Shown here piece after piece: positions 36,506 through 45,207 of a stretch of 64,000 bases of DNA (positions are counted from its first letter, which is position 1; each line of letters starts with the position of its first letter). The notes beneath the pieces are model-generated. The model was not told the DNA's origin. It did no database searches and worked only from the letters and a program-made list of their open reading frames with translations. The DNA is from Acidaminococcaceae bacterium (GTDB lineage: Bacteria; Bacillota; Negativicutes; Acidaminococcales; Acidaminococcaceae). A program made the position numbers and the translations under genes. The stretch is taken from positions 16,446-80,445 of the forward strand of contig JAFQZL010000023.1 of assembly GCA_017405945.1 (NCBI GenBank). The letters run 5' to 3'.

Positions 36506-38806
36506 TTATATTGCGGTTATGGGATCCACATCAAAATAAATATTCTTTACTGTCCTGAACTTGCTGCCTGACAGACAAACCTTCACCTTCTCCATCTCCA
36601 TGGATTTAACTACGATATTAATGCGGTACAGATCCCTTATCTTGGCTACACCGGAAGGAAACGGTCCCATAATCTCTGTATGTCCCCATTTCTCCGTTAC
36701 GCACCGGTCCCGTAAAAACAGGGCAACCTCATCGCCCAGCTCCCACGCTTTTTTTTCATTTTTATCAACAACTGTTAATTTAATAATTTCACCATAAGGC
36801 GGATAGTTCAACTCTTTGCGCCGGGCCAGTTCCCGTTTTGCAAAAGTCTCATAATCCTGTTTTTTCGCAAAATTGATAACCTCATTTTCCGGATTATAAG
36901 TCTGGAGCACTACCCGGCCCGGCTTGTCCCCTCGTCCGGCCCGGCCTGCTGCCTGGATCAGCAGGGAGAAACCCCGCTCGGAAGCACGGAAGTCCGGAAG
37001 GTTCAGCGCGCTGTCAGCCGCTAATATGCCTACCAGGGTAACGTCAGGTATATCGTGACCCTTGGCAACCATTTGGGTCCCCAATAGTACGTTAGCTTCC
37101 TTTTTTACAAAACGGCTGATAATTTCCTCATGGGCCAGCTTCGTGGCCGTGCTGTCCTGATCCATGCGCAATACCCGCACGCCGGGCATCTGGCTGATTT
37201 CCTGTTCCGCTTTCTGGGTACCGCTGCCGAAAAATTTAATGCGCCGGCTGCCGCAGTCACGACATGTCAGGGGAATCGGATACGTGTTACCGCAATAATG
37301 ACAGCGCATCACCTGTTCGTCCGCATGATACACCAGGCTTACAGCGCAATGGGGGCAGGTCAGGGTTTTCCCGCAGTCCCTGCACATGACAAAAGTTGAA
37401 TAACCCCGGCGGTTCAGCAGCACCACAGCCTGTTGTCCGGCGTGAACCGCCGCAACAATTTCCCGACGCAGCTTCCGGGAAATGACAGAATAATTCTTCT
37501 GTGCCAGTTCCTCCCGCATATCCACCACGTCCACAGCCGGTAAAACCGAACCGCCCGGCCGGAACGTGAGCTGCAGATGGCCAATGCTTCCGGAAACCGC
37601 CCGGTAATACGTTTCCAGAGAAGGCGTAGCGCTGCCAAGCAGCAGCACCGCGTTGTTATTATTACAACGGCAGCGGGCCACTTCCCTGGCATGATAAGAG
37701 GGTCGTTCTTCCTGTTTGTAACTGTTCTCCTGTTCCTCGTCCATGATAACCAGGCCCAGGTTTTTAAAAGGCGCAAAGACAGCGCTGCGCACACCGATCA
37801 AAACGTTGGCCTCGCCGGTCCGCATCCTATACCAAACGTCGCCCCGCTCATTCTGTGACAGCTTGCTGTGGACCACCGCCACTTCATTATGGAACCAGGC
37901 CTGAAACCGCTGCACAATCTGTGCCGTAAGGGCGATTTCCGGCACCAGTACCAAGACCTGTCTTCCCTGCCGCAGCACATAATCAGCAATCCGCAGATAC
38001 ACTTCCGTCTTTCCGCTGCCGGTAATACCCTGGAGCAGGAATTCCTGAGGGCATGGAGAGGCAAAATGATCCAGCGAAGCCCTGATTGTCAGTACAGCCT
38101 GTTCCTGTTCAGAAGTAAGCTGCAGGGCTTCTTTCCGTTCAGCCTGCCGGTCATAGCTGTTGCGCAGCAGGCGTTTTTCAGTCCGGAGCGCCCAGCCTTT
38201 TTCCGCCAGTATCCGCAGCACAGCAACGCTGATATGCTGTGCCTCCGCCTCTTTTCCGTCCAAAGGCTCTTCAGCCTGCTGCAATAGTTCCAAAGCCCGC
38301 ATCTGCGCTTTTGCCCGCGAGTTGCCTGCCTGCAAGGCTGCCCTGCCTGCCTCTGTAATGCTGTAGGCCAGAACCGTTTTCGCTTTCAGGCGTTCTTCCA
38401 CAGTATAGGCTATGATTTTTCCATCCTGGTACACCGGTTTACGCCTGATACTTGTCTTGCCTGGAATAAACAGACGCATGGATTCCGCCAGAGAACACAG
38501 GTAATACTTTGCCTGCCATTTCGCCGTCTGCAGCATCTCGTCATTAAACCAGGGACGGGTCCCCAGAACTGCCGACACTTCTTTCACACCGGCAAAGGAG
38601 AATTCCGGATTATCCTTTTGCAACACTTCGGCAGCTTCCTCCCGGGAAAAGGCTTGCACCACAAAGCCTTCCACCTTTTGCGATCCGAAAGGCACTATAA
38701 CGCGCCACCCCTCTCCCACCTGCAACAGGTTCTCCGGAAGCCGGTATATAAACTGTCTGAACAGATTTTTTACAGGCAAATTGATTGCTACGAGTACATA
38801 TTTCAT
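36506..38806 (-). CDS. priA: Primosomal protein N' (replication restart helicase PriA)
   Basis: The protein of about 766 residues restarts stalled forks. It has the N-terminal 3'-end-binding domain, the helicase core with Walker A 'GITGSGKTEVYL', 'VIMDEEQENSYKQEE' (DEEQ) and 'QAAGRAGRG', and two zinc clusters ('CRDCGKTLTCPHC', 'CHYCGNTYPIPLTCRDCG'). The start is uncertain: the ATG at 38804-38806 begins the family's usual N-terminus, and another ATG at 38819-38821 would add five residues. It heads the operon running through def, fmt and pknB to rpe. Confidence 0.94.
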   Translation of the reverse strand: MKYVLVAINLPVKNLFRQFIYRLPENLLQVGEGWRVIVPFGSQKVEGFVVQAFSREEAAEVLQKDNPEFSFAGVKEVSAVLGTRPWFNDEMLQTAKWQAKYYLCSLAESMRLFIPGKTSIRRKPVYQDGKIIAYTVEERLKAKTVLAYSITEAGRAALQAGNSRAKAQMRALELLQQAEEPLDGKEAEAQHISVAVLRILAEKGWALRTEKRLLRNSYDRQAERKEALQLTSEQEQAVLTIRASLDHFASPCPQEFLLQGITGSGKTEVYLRIADYVLRQGRQVLVLVPEIALTAQIVQRFQAWFHNEVAVVHSKLSQNERGDVWYRMRTGEANVLIGVRSAVFAPFKNLGLVIMDEEQENSYKQEERPSYHAREVARCRCNNNNAVLLLGSATPSLETYYRAVSGSIGHLQLTFRPGGSVLPAVDVVDMREELAQKNYSVISRKLRREIVAAVHAGQQAVVLLNRRGYSTFVMCRDCGKTLTCPHCAVSLVYHADEQVMRCHYCGNTYPIPLTCRDCGSRRIKFFGSGTQKAEQEISQMPGVRVLRMDQDSTATKLAHEEIISRFVKKEANVLLGTQMVAKGHDIPDVTLVGILAADSALNLPDFRASERGFSLLIQAAGRAGRGDKPGRVVLQTYNPENEVINFAKKQDYETFAKRELARRKELNYPPYGEIIKLTVVDKNEKKAWELGDEVALFLRDRCVTEKWGHTEIMGPFPSGVAKIRDLYRINIVVKSMEMEKVKVCLSGSKFRTVKNIYFDVDPITAI

Positions 38807-38877
38807 ATAATTAAATTCCATTCCGCCGTCTTTATCCGGCAGTATAAACAGTTGTGAAAGCATACGCTTTCAAAAAA

Positions 38878-39744
38878 TCATTCCCGATGATTTGAACCGT
38901 CAGCGTAATTGATCCTTATCCCCGGCTGCATGTTGTACACGAAAACATGGAACCGGACCGCCCTGCCTCCGTCATCCGCAGAAAGCGCTTCCATTGCCAC
39001 GCCCCGGGCCACAAGTTCGCGGCCCTTAAAGACAGGGGTCACCCTGTAATACACATGCTTACGGGTACGGCGTATATAATCCGCCACCCGGTTTTCAAAG
39101 GGAAGCATCCCCGTCACGTTAAAATGTCTGGTGCCCGTGATAAGATTCCGCTTATTGGCATTTTCCCCTGTGAGCTGGAACGCCAGCAGATGGCACCGGT
39201 TATACAGGTATTTCTTATCTATCTCCTCATACTTGCTGTAGCGCCAGCCGGTAGGCTTGACCATACCGAGAGGCCCCCTGGGCCGGGTGGGCAGGAATTC
39301 CGGTCCCAGCTTACCGTAAGCGGAGCCGCAGCGCCCCAGTTCGTCCAAAGGCGAAAAAGAATAGTAGGGATTGTTCTTTGCCTTGAATTCCGCGGAAAAC
39401 TGCGGTTCGTTCCCGTACAGTACAATAAAGGTCCGTCCTTCACTTTCCGGCAAATTATCCAACGTCACAAACGGCGCGCTTTGGGCTAAGGCGCTGAGAT
39501 CGGCAGGTACCCCGGAGAATGCCGGAACGTCCTTCTTTTTCATCCCGTTCTTCAGAACGTCCGCCGCATCCGATAAACTGTCCGACTGTATGATACGGCG
39601 GCCCCAGTCAAAAAACTGACTGGCCCCGTATCGCGGATAGCCTGCGTACTCCAGCCCAAAAAGCGCCAAGAACACCAACAGAACCACGCGCAGCAGAACC
39701 CATCTTAACTTTTGCGACAAACGGGTCCCTTTACGCCCGGCCAT
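38878..39744 (-). CDS. Membrane-anchored DNA/RNA non-specific endonuclease (NS_2 type)
   Basis: The 288-residue protein has an N-terminal signal anchor (about 15-31) and a C-terminal domain of the DNA/RNA non-specific endonuclease family related to streptococcal secreted DNases and the DNA-entry nuclease EndA. The catalytic segment reads 'YNRCHLLAFQLTGENANKRN' (181-200), where the His of the DRGH-type motif is H185, followed by 'LITGTRHFNVTGMLPFENRV'. The active domain would face outside the inner membrane. It lies near type IV pilus genes, so it could cut incoming DNA during uptake or scavenge extracellular nucleic acids; both roles are inference. It sits between the priA operon and the DUF937 gene. 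Confidence 0.85.
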   Translation of the reverse strand: MAGRKGTRLSQKLRWVLLRVVLLVFLALFGLEYAGYPRYGASQFFDWGRRIIQSDSLSDAADVLKNGMKKKDVPAFSGVPADLSALAQSAPFVTLDNLPESEGRTFIVLYGNEPQFSAEFKAKNNPYYSFSPLDELGRCGSAYGKLGPEFLPTRPRGPLGMVKPTGWRYSKYEEIDKKYLYNRCHLLAFQLTGENANKRNLITGTRHFNVTGMLPFENRVADYIRRTRKHVYYRVTPVFKGRELVARGVAMEALSADDGGRAVRFHVFVYNMQPGIRINYADGSNHRE

Positions 39745-39761
39745 CCGTTTTTCCTCCCGTC

Positions 39762-39800
39762 AAAAAAGAGGCGGCTACAGTATACAATTATGCTGTAGCC
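39762..39800 (-). terminator. Terminator after the DUF937 gene
   Basis: GGCTACAG and CTGTAGCC form a perfect 8-bp stem. On the minus strand it is followed by GCCTCTTTTTT. It separates the DUF937 gene from the nuclease gene. Confidence 0.7.
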
Positions 39801-39856
39801 ACCGAACACCTTTTAATTCCCAACGTATAGGAACTGCTGATTAATCATCGGTTCCA

Positions 39857-40441
39857 TTATTTTAACATGGAGAGAAGCCCCAGCAAATCACTCCCGTCAA
39901 AAGAAGCCTGATTCTGGGGCCGCCTCTGCTGAGCTCCGCCCTGAGCCTGAGACATCATCTGCATAAAGCCCATGATATCCGATGCATCGATTCCGTCGCT
40001 CAGGTCAATAGGCGGCTTCCGAGACTGTACCGGTGCCCGGTTGGATGCGGCGGACAGACTGTTGAGCAATACCGGAGCCAGTGCTCCCAGGGCGGATCCG
40101 ACCTGGTCGTTGCTCAGACCACTCTGACGGGACAAACCGTTCATAACAGAAGATGAATTACTGCCCAGGATATGCTGCAGAATTCTCGCGCCGTCATCAA
40201 TATCTGCAGTTTCAAACTGTTCCGCGACAGAACCGGTCTCCGTATGCTCGGTCAGGGCCTGCTGCAGGGACTCAGCGCCTGACTTGGTGGAAGCATTCGC
40301 CGTCAGGGCCCGCAGCAGGATCGGCAGCGCAGCAGTAATCAGCGCGGCCATCTGGTCATTATTGCCGCCGGCCCGTCTGGACATGGTGTCCAGCGAAGAA
40401 GAAGAGGTCATCGATTTTAACAACGTTTCCAGTAAACTCAT
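39857..40441 (-). CDS. DUF937 domain protein
   Basis: The 194-residue, mostly helical protein matches the DUF937 (YidB-like) family: 'NDQMAALITAALPILLRALTANA' and the second module 'LSNDQVGSALGALAPVLLNSLSA', each with a pair of amphipathic helices. The tail is Gln/Gly-rich and ends in 'GSDLLGLLSMLK'. No signal peptide or catalytic motif is seen, and function is unknown. It has its own promoter with a perfect palindrome over the -35 box and a GGAGATG site before the ATG. Confidence 0.75.
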   Translation of the reverse strand: MSLLETLLKSMTSSSSLDTMSRRAGGNNDQMAALITAALPILLRALTANASTKSGAESLQQALTEHTETGSVAEQFETADIDDGARILQHILGSNSSSVMNGLSRQSGLSNDQVGSALGALAPVLLNSLSAASNRAPVQSRKPPIDLSDGIDASDIMGFMQMMSQAQGGAQQRRPQNQASFDGSDLLGLLSMLK

Positions 40442-40483
40442 GATAGCATCTCCTTTTCATCGTAAAAAAATAATTATTAGTAC

Positions 40484-40542
40484 AATACTGTTAGTATTAT
40501 TATACCTTGAACCGCAGCTGTGACGCAAATATAATTTGCGTC
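40484..40542 (-). promoter_or_regulatory. DUF937 promoter with two dyad symmetries
   Basis: On the minus strand TTGCGT (40523-40528) and TATAAT (40499-40504) are 18 bases apart. A perfect 9-bp dyad (GACGCAAAT at 40522-40530, ATTTGCGTC at 40534-40542) covers the -35 box and the pilT stop codon. A second dyad (AATACT and AGTATT, 40484-40498) lies just downstream of the -10 box. No T-run follows the first dyad, so an operator is more likely than a terminator. Confidence 0.6.
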
Positions 40543-41521
40543 AAAAATGTGATTTTAATTCCTCAAGGGCGGCCTCCATTGTCTGCATGCCATACTGACC
40601 GCCAGTTTGAATATAAGAACCCATTTGCTGCGTCTTCCCTTCCCGGATCAGGTTGCGCAAAGCGGGTGTAACGATCATAATTTCAAAAGCCGCCGTCCTG
40701 CCGCCTCTCTTATCCGGCAAAAGTTGCTGTGAAACCACACCCTGCAGACAGCCGGCCAGTTGGACACGTATCTGCCGCTGCTGCTGATCCGGGAATACAT
40801 CTATAATGCGGTCAACAGTTTCCACCGCGCTGCGGGTATGGAGCGTAGCCAGCACCAGATGCCCGGTTTCCGCTGCCGTAACAGCAATGGAGATCGTTTC
40901 CAGGTCACGCAGCTCCCCAACGACAATCACATCAGGATCCTCCCTCAGCGCCGCCCTGAGCCCGGAAGCAAAATCCATGGTATCGTTTCCAATCTCCCGT
41001 TGATGGATCAGGCTTCTGTCTGAAGTGAATCTGAATTCTACAGGATCTTCCAGCGTTAAAATATGTACAGCCCTGTTCCTGTTTATTTCATTAATGATCG
41101 CAGCAAGCGTCGTACTTTTACCAGAACCCGTAACGCCGGTAACCAATACCAGGCCGCTTTTTAATTCTGAAAATTTCTGCAGCGCTTCCGGCAATCCCAA
41201 TCCATGGCAAGTGGGAATACTTTTGGGGATAATCCGGATAGCGGCATCCAGCTTTTCCATGCTGCGGTATAAATTAATACGGAAACGGTATCCGGAAGAA
41301 AGCGCATAAGCGAAATCACATTCGCCTTTTATCTTCAACGCATTATACTGTTTTTCCGGCACTATCGGCTCAAACAGGGAGAAAACATCAGAGAGTACGC
41401 CGCCCGGTTTTGCCAGTGTCCCGGCAACACGGATAATGATTGGTCCTCCTTCACTGATATGCAAGTCTGAGGCGTTCATTTCCGCTGCATGCAGCAGCAG
41501 TTCGTCTATCTTGTAACTCAT
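40541..41521 (-). CDS. pilT: Type IV pilus retraction ATPase PilT
   Basis: The 326-residue hexameric ATPase drives pilus retraction. Walker A is 'GVTGSGKS' (129-136), the Asp box 'ILTLEDPVEF', Walker B 'DPDVIVVGELRD' and the His box 'TGHLVLATLHT'. The near-C-terminal 'LRNLIREGK' corresponds to the PilT-specific AIRNLIRE motif, separating it from PilB. The gene starts one base after the pilB stop, so the two are co-transcribed. Retraction ATPases are needed for twitching and for DNA uptake. Confidence 0.93.
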   Translation of the reverse strand: MSYKIDELLLHAAEMNASDLHISEGGPIIIRVAGTLAKPGGVLSDVFSLFEPIVPEKQYNALKIKGECDFAYALSSGYRFRINLYRSMEKLDAAIRIIPKSIPTCHGLGLPEALQKFSELKSGLVLVTGVTGSGKSTTLAAIINEINRNRAVHILTLEDPVEFRFTSDRSLIHQREIGNDTMDFASGLRAALREDPDVIVVGELRDLETISIAVTAAETGHLVLATLHTRSAVETVDRIIDVFPDQQQRQIRVQLAGCLQGVVSQQLLPDKRGGRTAAFEIMIVTPALRNLIREGKTQQMGSYIQTGGQYGMQTMEAALEELKSHF

Positions 41522-41522
41522 C

Positions 41523-42794
41523 TCACACCGTCCCCATCACGCGCAGTAATTCCTGTACTGACGTAACGCCTTCTTTTACTTTTTGTACGGCGTCTACTTC
41601 CAGAGAAGAAATGTCTGGAAATTCTCTTTTTGCTGCGTTCCACAGCTCCTGTTCCGAAGCGCCGCAGATAATCTTGTCTTTTAAGACATCATTAACCGGC
41701 AGTACTTCATGAACAGCCATACGCCCCCTGTATCCTGACTGGCGACATGCGTCACAACCGGATTGCCGGTACAATGTCAGACAGTCCGGCTCTTTTATTT
41801 CACCCCGCATATTTCCTTCACAGGCCGGATTTCGAAAATGCTTCCATTCCCACATGGTTTTATCCGCCATATATTTTTTTTTGCAGACCGGGCACAGCTT
41901 TCGCACCAGACGCTGGGCCACGACCCCGCGCAGGGCCGATGCCGCCAGAAAAGGCTCTATGCCCATGTCCAGCAGCCGTGTAACGGCGCCGGCAGCTGTA
42001 TTGGTATGCAGGGTGCTGAATACAAGATGCCCGGTCAGTGCGGCCTGAATGGCTATCTCCGCCGTTTCCCGGTCACGTATCTCCCCAATCATGATAATGT
42101 TGGGATCCTGCCGTAAAATGGCACGTAATCCGTTGGCAAAGGTCATTCCGATTTTCGTGTTGACCGCAACCTGGTTCACCCCTTCTATACGGTACTCGAC
42201 GGGGTCTTCCACCGTGATGAGGTTCCGCTCCGGCTGATTCATTTCCTGCAGTGTCGCATACAGCGTGGTAGTCTTTCCGCTGCCGGTAGGTCCGGTAATC
42301 AGAACTAACCCATAGGATGCTTTGTACATGGTCCTGTACCGGGCCAGGTTTTCCCCGGTAAAACCCATATCCTCCAACCGGAGCTGATTCGCTTGCGAAT
42401 TCAGTACCCGGATGACGATTTTTTCTCCCTGTATTGTAGGAAGGGAAGAAATACGCAGATCTATCTTCTGTCCGCTGTGGGTAACCTGCGCCCTTCCGTC
42501 CTGCGGCTTCCGTTTTTCCGCTATATCCATGCCTGCCATCAGCTTCACACAGGAAATCAATGCCGTATGGCGTTCCATCGGAATTCTTTGAGCCTGCTGC
42601 AATACTCCGTCAATCCGGTAACGCACCCGGTTACGTTCGATCCCCGGTTCCAGATGGATGTCACTGGCCCCTGCTTCCAGCCCCTGTACGATAATCCCGT
42701 CCAGCAGACGCAAAATCGGCGCATCCTCTGCTTTCAGTTGGTATTGTAACAACAAATCATCTCCTTTTCCATTTTGTCCGGTTTCTGAGAACAC
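41523..42794 (-). CDS. pilB: Type IV pilus assembly ATPase PilB (GspE family, short form)
   Basis: The protein of 410-423 residues has Walker A 'GPTGSGKT' (168-175), 'LITVEDPVEYR', 'DPNIIMIGEIRD' and the C-terminal zinc-binding region ('CPVCKKKY' with 'CDACRQSGYRGR'). The family usually has an N-terminal domain of 150 residues or more that contacts the platform; here it is absent. The start is uncertain: the GTG at 42792-42794 gives the full reading but is far from its ribosome-binding site, while TTG codons at 42753-42755 or 42750-42752 lie 5-8 bases after AAAAGGAG. It powers pilus extension and pairs with pilT. Confidence 0.9.
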   Translation of the reverse strand: MFSETGQNGKGDDLLLQYQLKAEDAPILRLLDGIIVQGLEAGASDIHLEPGIERNRVRYRIDGVLQQAQRIPMERHTALISCVKLMAGMDIAEKRKPQDGRAQVTHSGQKIDLRISSLPTIQGEKIVIRVLNSQANQLRLEDMGFTGENLARYRTMYKASYGLVLITGPTGSGKTTTLYATLQEMNQPERNLITVEDPVEYRIEGVNQVAVNTKIGMTFANGLRAILRQDPNIIMIGEIRDRETAEIAIQAALTGHLVFSTLHTNTAAGAVTRLLDMGIEPFLAASALRGVVAQRLVRKLCPVCKKKYMADKTMWEWKHFRNPACEGNMRGEIKEPDCLTLYRQSGCDACRQSGYRGRMAVHEVLPVNDVLKDKIICGASEQELWNAAKREFPDISSLEVDAVQKVKEGVTSVQELLRVMGTV

Positions 42795-42917
42795 CAGATT
42801 ATGTTACCACTCCTCTCCTGATTATTAAATATTGAACAGGGGCATTTTTTAAAATATTTGTGAACTTTTTTTTCCGTTTTTGATAGTTTTTCCTGTTTTT
42901 GTGTAAATCCGCACAAA

Positions 42918-42946
42918 TTGGAAAACATTTTATGAACTTTTATACA
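42918..42946 (+). promoter_or_regulatory. Probable promoter of the PilP-like/secretin unit
   Basis: TTGGAA (42918-42923) and TATACA (42941-42946) are 17 bases apart, in the 251-base region between the divergent pilB and lipoprotein genes. A second possible -10 (TATAAT, about 42974-42979) has no good -35 partner. AT-rich tracts fill the rest of the gap. Confidence 0.45.
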
Positions 42947-43045
42947 ACCGCTTTTCTTTTCCTTCCGGCAGAGCTATAATTAATATTATTGTGGCAAAAG
43001 TTACGACAATACAGACATTGCGTACGCGCTTTCAGGAGGAAACGC

Positions 43046-43705
43046 ATGCGCGGTATTTTACAAATATATAAATCTTTTTCCGGAAAACTCACAGCCTTTA
43101 TGGTTTTTTCTTTTTTTGTATCGGGATGCCACACTGGTGACGAACCGGTTTCTGTTCCACAGGTCACGGTAAAAAAAGAAGCAACCAATCACAATCAGAC
43201 CGGAGGAATACAGGCTGATACCATAGTGAAAACACGAAAAAAGATACCAGAGACACCTGTAAATCACAGTGCCTCTGGTATTTTATTGCCTGAAAAAAAG
43301 GCCAAAAAAAGCAGGATTAACGATCCGGCGCAAGTCGATAAAAATCCGGATATTGCCGCCCGCCGCAATCCCTTTACCATGCCTGCGGCGTTGCGGAACC
43401 AACAGACCGTAAGTCTGGGAAACCAGATTTTTGTACAAAGAAAAACACAGGCATCCCTTAGATGTACCACTCCCGCTGCACCTTCCGTTCCCGGTTCGCA
43501 GGAACCGCGCGTAGCCGGCATCTTTGACAACGGAAAAGAAAAGCTCGCGTTGCTTCACTGGCAGCAGATTCAGGGAACCTTCCGCCGCGGCGAATCCTTA
43601 GGAAACGGATATTACATCAAAGAAATCACAGCTGCCGCTGTATTGCTGTATCCGGAAAAAAACGGCTCAGGTATAAAACCCATTACGCTGACATTGCGTC
43701 AATAA
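43046..43705 (+). CDS. PilP-like lipoprotein of the type IV pilus/secretin system
   Basis: A 219-residue predicted lipoprotein: a hydrophobic signal ends in a lipobox with C28 ('FFVSGC'). A low-complexity basic linker follows (about 40-110). The last 60 residues ('PRVAGIFDNGKEKLALLHWQQ', 'GESLGNGYYIKEITAAAVLLY') look like the beta-domain of PilP/GspC proteins that dock on secretins. The ATG at 43046 has a CAGGAGGAA site. It precedes the secretin gene by 26 bases. The PilP assignment rests on pattern and position; it is not certain. A terminator-like hairpin lies inside the gene (43244-43285). Confidence 0.65.
   Translation: MRGILQIYKSFSGKLTAFMVFSFFVSGCHTGDEPVSVPQVTVKKEATNHNQTGGIQADTIVKTRKKIPETPVNHSASGILLPEKKAKKSRINDPAQVDKNPDIAARRNPFTMPAALRNQQTVSLGNQIFVQRKTQASLRCTTPAAPSVPGSQEPRVAGIFDNGKEKLALLHWQQIQGTFRRGESLGNGYYIKEITAAAVLLYPEKNGSGIKPITLTLRQ
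43244..43285 (+). repeat. Intragenic hairpin followed by a T-run in the PilP-like gene
   Basis: ATACCAGAG (43244-43252) and CTCTGGTAT (43273-43281) form a perfect 9-bp stem with further pairing inside the loop (CAC/GTG), followed by TTTTATT. It sits within the coding sequence and would look like a terminator on the plus strand if ribosomes did not cover it. Confidence 0.5.
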
Positions 43706-43731
43706 TGATTTCCAAAGGAGGATTATAATAA

Positions 43732-45117
43732 TTGATTTTTCCGTTCAAGTTGAATTTGTTTTTTGTCTCAAATTTTTTTATCACCGGCTTTGCATTTTTT
43801 CTCGTAATTGCCCTGACAAAAACTGCCGATGCCGGAATTCCCGCAGATTCTTTATCCGCCGAAACCTTTACACAGCACGTGGAGGAACAGCATAACCACA
43901 AGCCGGAGTATTGGCAAAATAAGCCTTCCCTGATTTCCTTGTCTGTAAATAATGCCTCGCTTGAGGAAATCGCTGCAGCACTGACAAAAATGTCCGGTAA
44001 AAATGTGGTTGCTGACACAAAAGTTCATGAACCGGTAACACTGCAACTGGAAAATGTTTCCCTTAATACCGCATTGGAAACCCTGGCTGCCGTACAGGGT
44101 CTCACCTATACGGAAAACGACAGTGTAATCCTCATATCGCGGGACGATACGCTGAAAAAGTTATCTGCCGGTTTTTACACATTTCCCCTTGATTACGCCA
44201 GAGCAGAAGATTTGCAGAAACCACTGTCCGCCATCCTGAACACTGGAAAACTGGCGGCAGATGCCGGCAGCAACAGCCTGCTGTTCAACGGCAGCCCCGC
44301 CGAAGCCCGGAAAATTAAAGAAGCCTTGCAGACTTTGGATAAAACTACCCAACAGGTCACACTGGAAGCAAAAATCCTTTCCATCAGCCAGTCTGACGAA
44401 AAGAATCTGGGGATACAGTGGAACTGGGACGCATTACCCCAATACAACATAGAAGAACGCAGCAACACTTCTTCAGCAGGAAACAGAGCCGCTAACACAG
44501 TCGATAAGGGACATCTCCGCCTGTGGCACCGGACTGACGCGCAGTTCCGGTTCAGCGCAACACTGAATGCTCTTATCACCAGCGGTAAGGCAAAAGTGCT
44601 GGCAACCCCTTCCCTGATCACCCTGCCTGGAAAAGAAGCCAGCATATTTATCGGCAGCCATATTCCAGTAGTTACGGAAAAACACAATAACGGCGAGAAC
44701 ACCTACTCCACCGAATACGTGGACGCTGGCATCAAACTGAAATATACACCTATTGTCAGTCGAGACGGGTACATCACTTCTGCAGTCCATACCGAGGTCA
44801 GTACGCCCACTCTCATCAGCGAGCTGAAAAACTACCGCATCAACAGCAGGACTGCCGATACCAATGTACGTATGCGCAACGGCGAAACACTGGTTATCGG
44901 CGGCCTCATCAGCGAAGAAGAACAGAAACAGCTGCAGCAGATCCCGTTCCTTTCCAAAATACCGTTGTTAGGTTTTCTGTTCAAAAATCATTTTAGGAGT
45001 AAAAGTAAAACAGAAGTCATCATGCTGCTGACGCCGTATCTGTCTGACGCCGGGACCTCGCCGGCAATTCATGGAGAGAATGAAGCCACATTACGCGAAG
45101 CAGCGGGCAGACATTAA
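43732..45117 (+). CDS. pilQ: Secretin of the type IV pilus/type II secretion family (PilQ-like)
   Basis: The 461-residue protein forms an outer-membrane ring. A signal peptide (about 1-34) is followed by an STN domain (about 64-118, 'ISLSVNNASLEEIAAALTKM'), an N1/NolW-like module (about 143-200, 'FYTFPLDYARAEDLQKPLSA') and the secretin domain ('LNALITSGKAKVLATPSLIT', 'ETLVIGGLISEEEQ', 'KIPLLGFLFKNH'). It starts at a TTG ten bases after AAAGGAGG; no better start exists. It is shorter than PilQ of Proteobacteria, which have AMIN domains. Its presence shows the cell has an outer membrane. It follows the PilP-like gene. Confidence 0.9.
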   Translation: MIFPFKLNLFFVSNFFITGFAFFLVIALTKTADAGIPADSLSAETFTQHVEEQHNHKPEYWQNKPSLISLSVNNASLEEIAAALTKMSGKNVVADTKVHEPVTLQLENVSLNTALETLAAVQGLTYTENDSVILISRDDTLKKLSAGFYTFPLDYARAEDLQKPLSAILNTGKLAADAGSNSLLFNGSPAEARKIKEALQTLDKTTQQVTLEAKILSISQSDEKNLGIQWNWDALPQYNIEERSNTSSAGNRAANTVDKGHLRLWHRTDAQFRFSATLNALITSGKAKVLATPSLITLPGKEASIFIGSHIPVVTEKHNNGENTYSTEYVDAGIKLKYTPIVSRDGYITSAVHTEVSTPTLISELKNYRINSRTADTNVRMRNGETLVIGGLISEEEQKQLQQIPFLSKIPLLGFLFKNHFRSKSKTEVIMLLTPYLSDAGTSPAIHGENEATLREAAGRH

Positions 45118-45150
45118 CTTCCTTACCGCAAGTCCTGATGCAAATAAAAA

Positions 45151-45207
45151 CGCGCTGTCTGACACAGATACTGCTCTTGCCAGACAACGCTTTCAAATTT
45201 TTTATTC
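45151..45207. terminator. Possible terminator between pilQ and the CapA-like gene
   Basis: CGCGCTGTCTG and CAGACAACG pair imperfectly (TGTCTG/CAGACA exact) across a 19-base loop. On the plus strand TTTCAAATTTTTTATT follows. It overlaps the last codons of the CapA-like gene. Confidence 0.45.
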
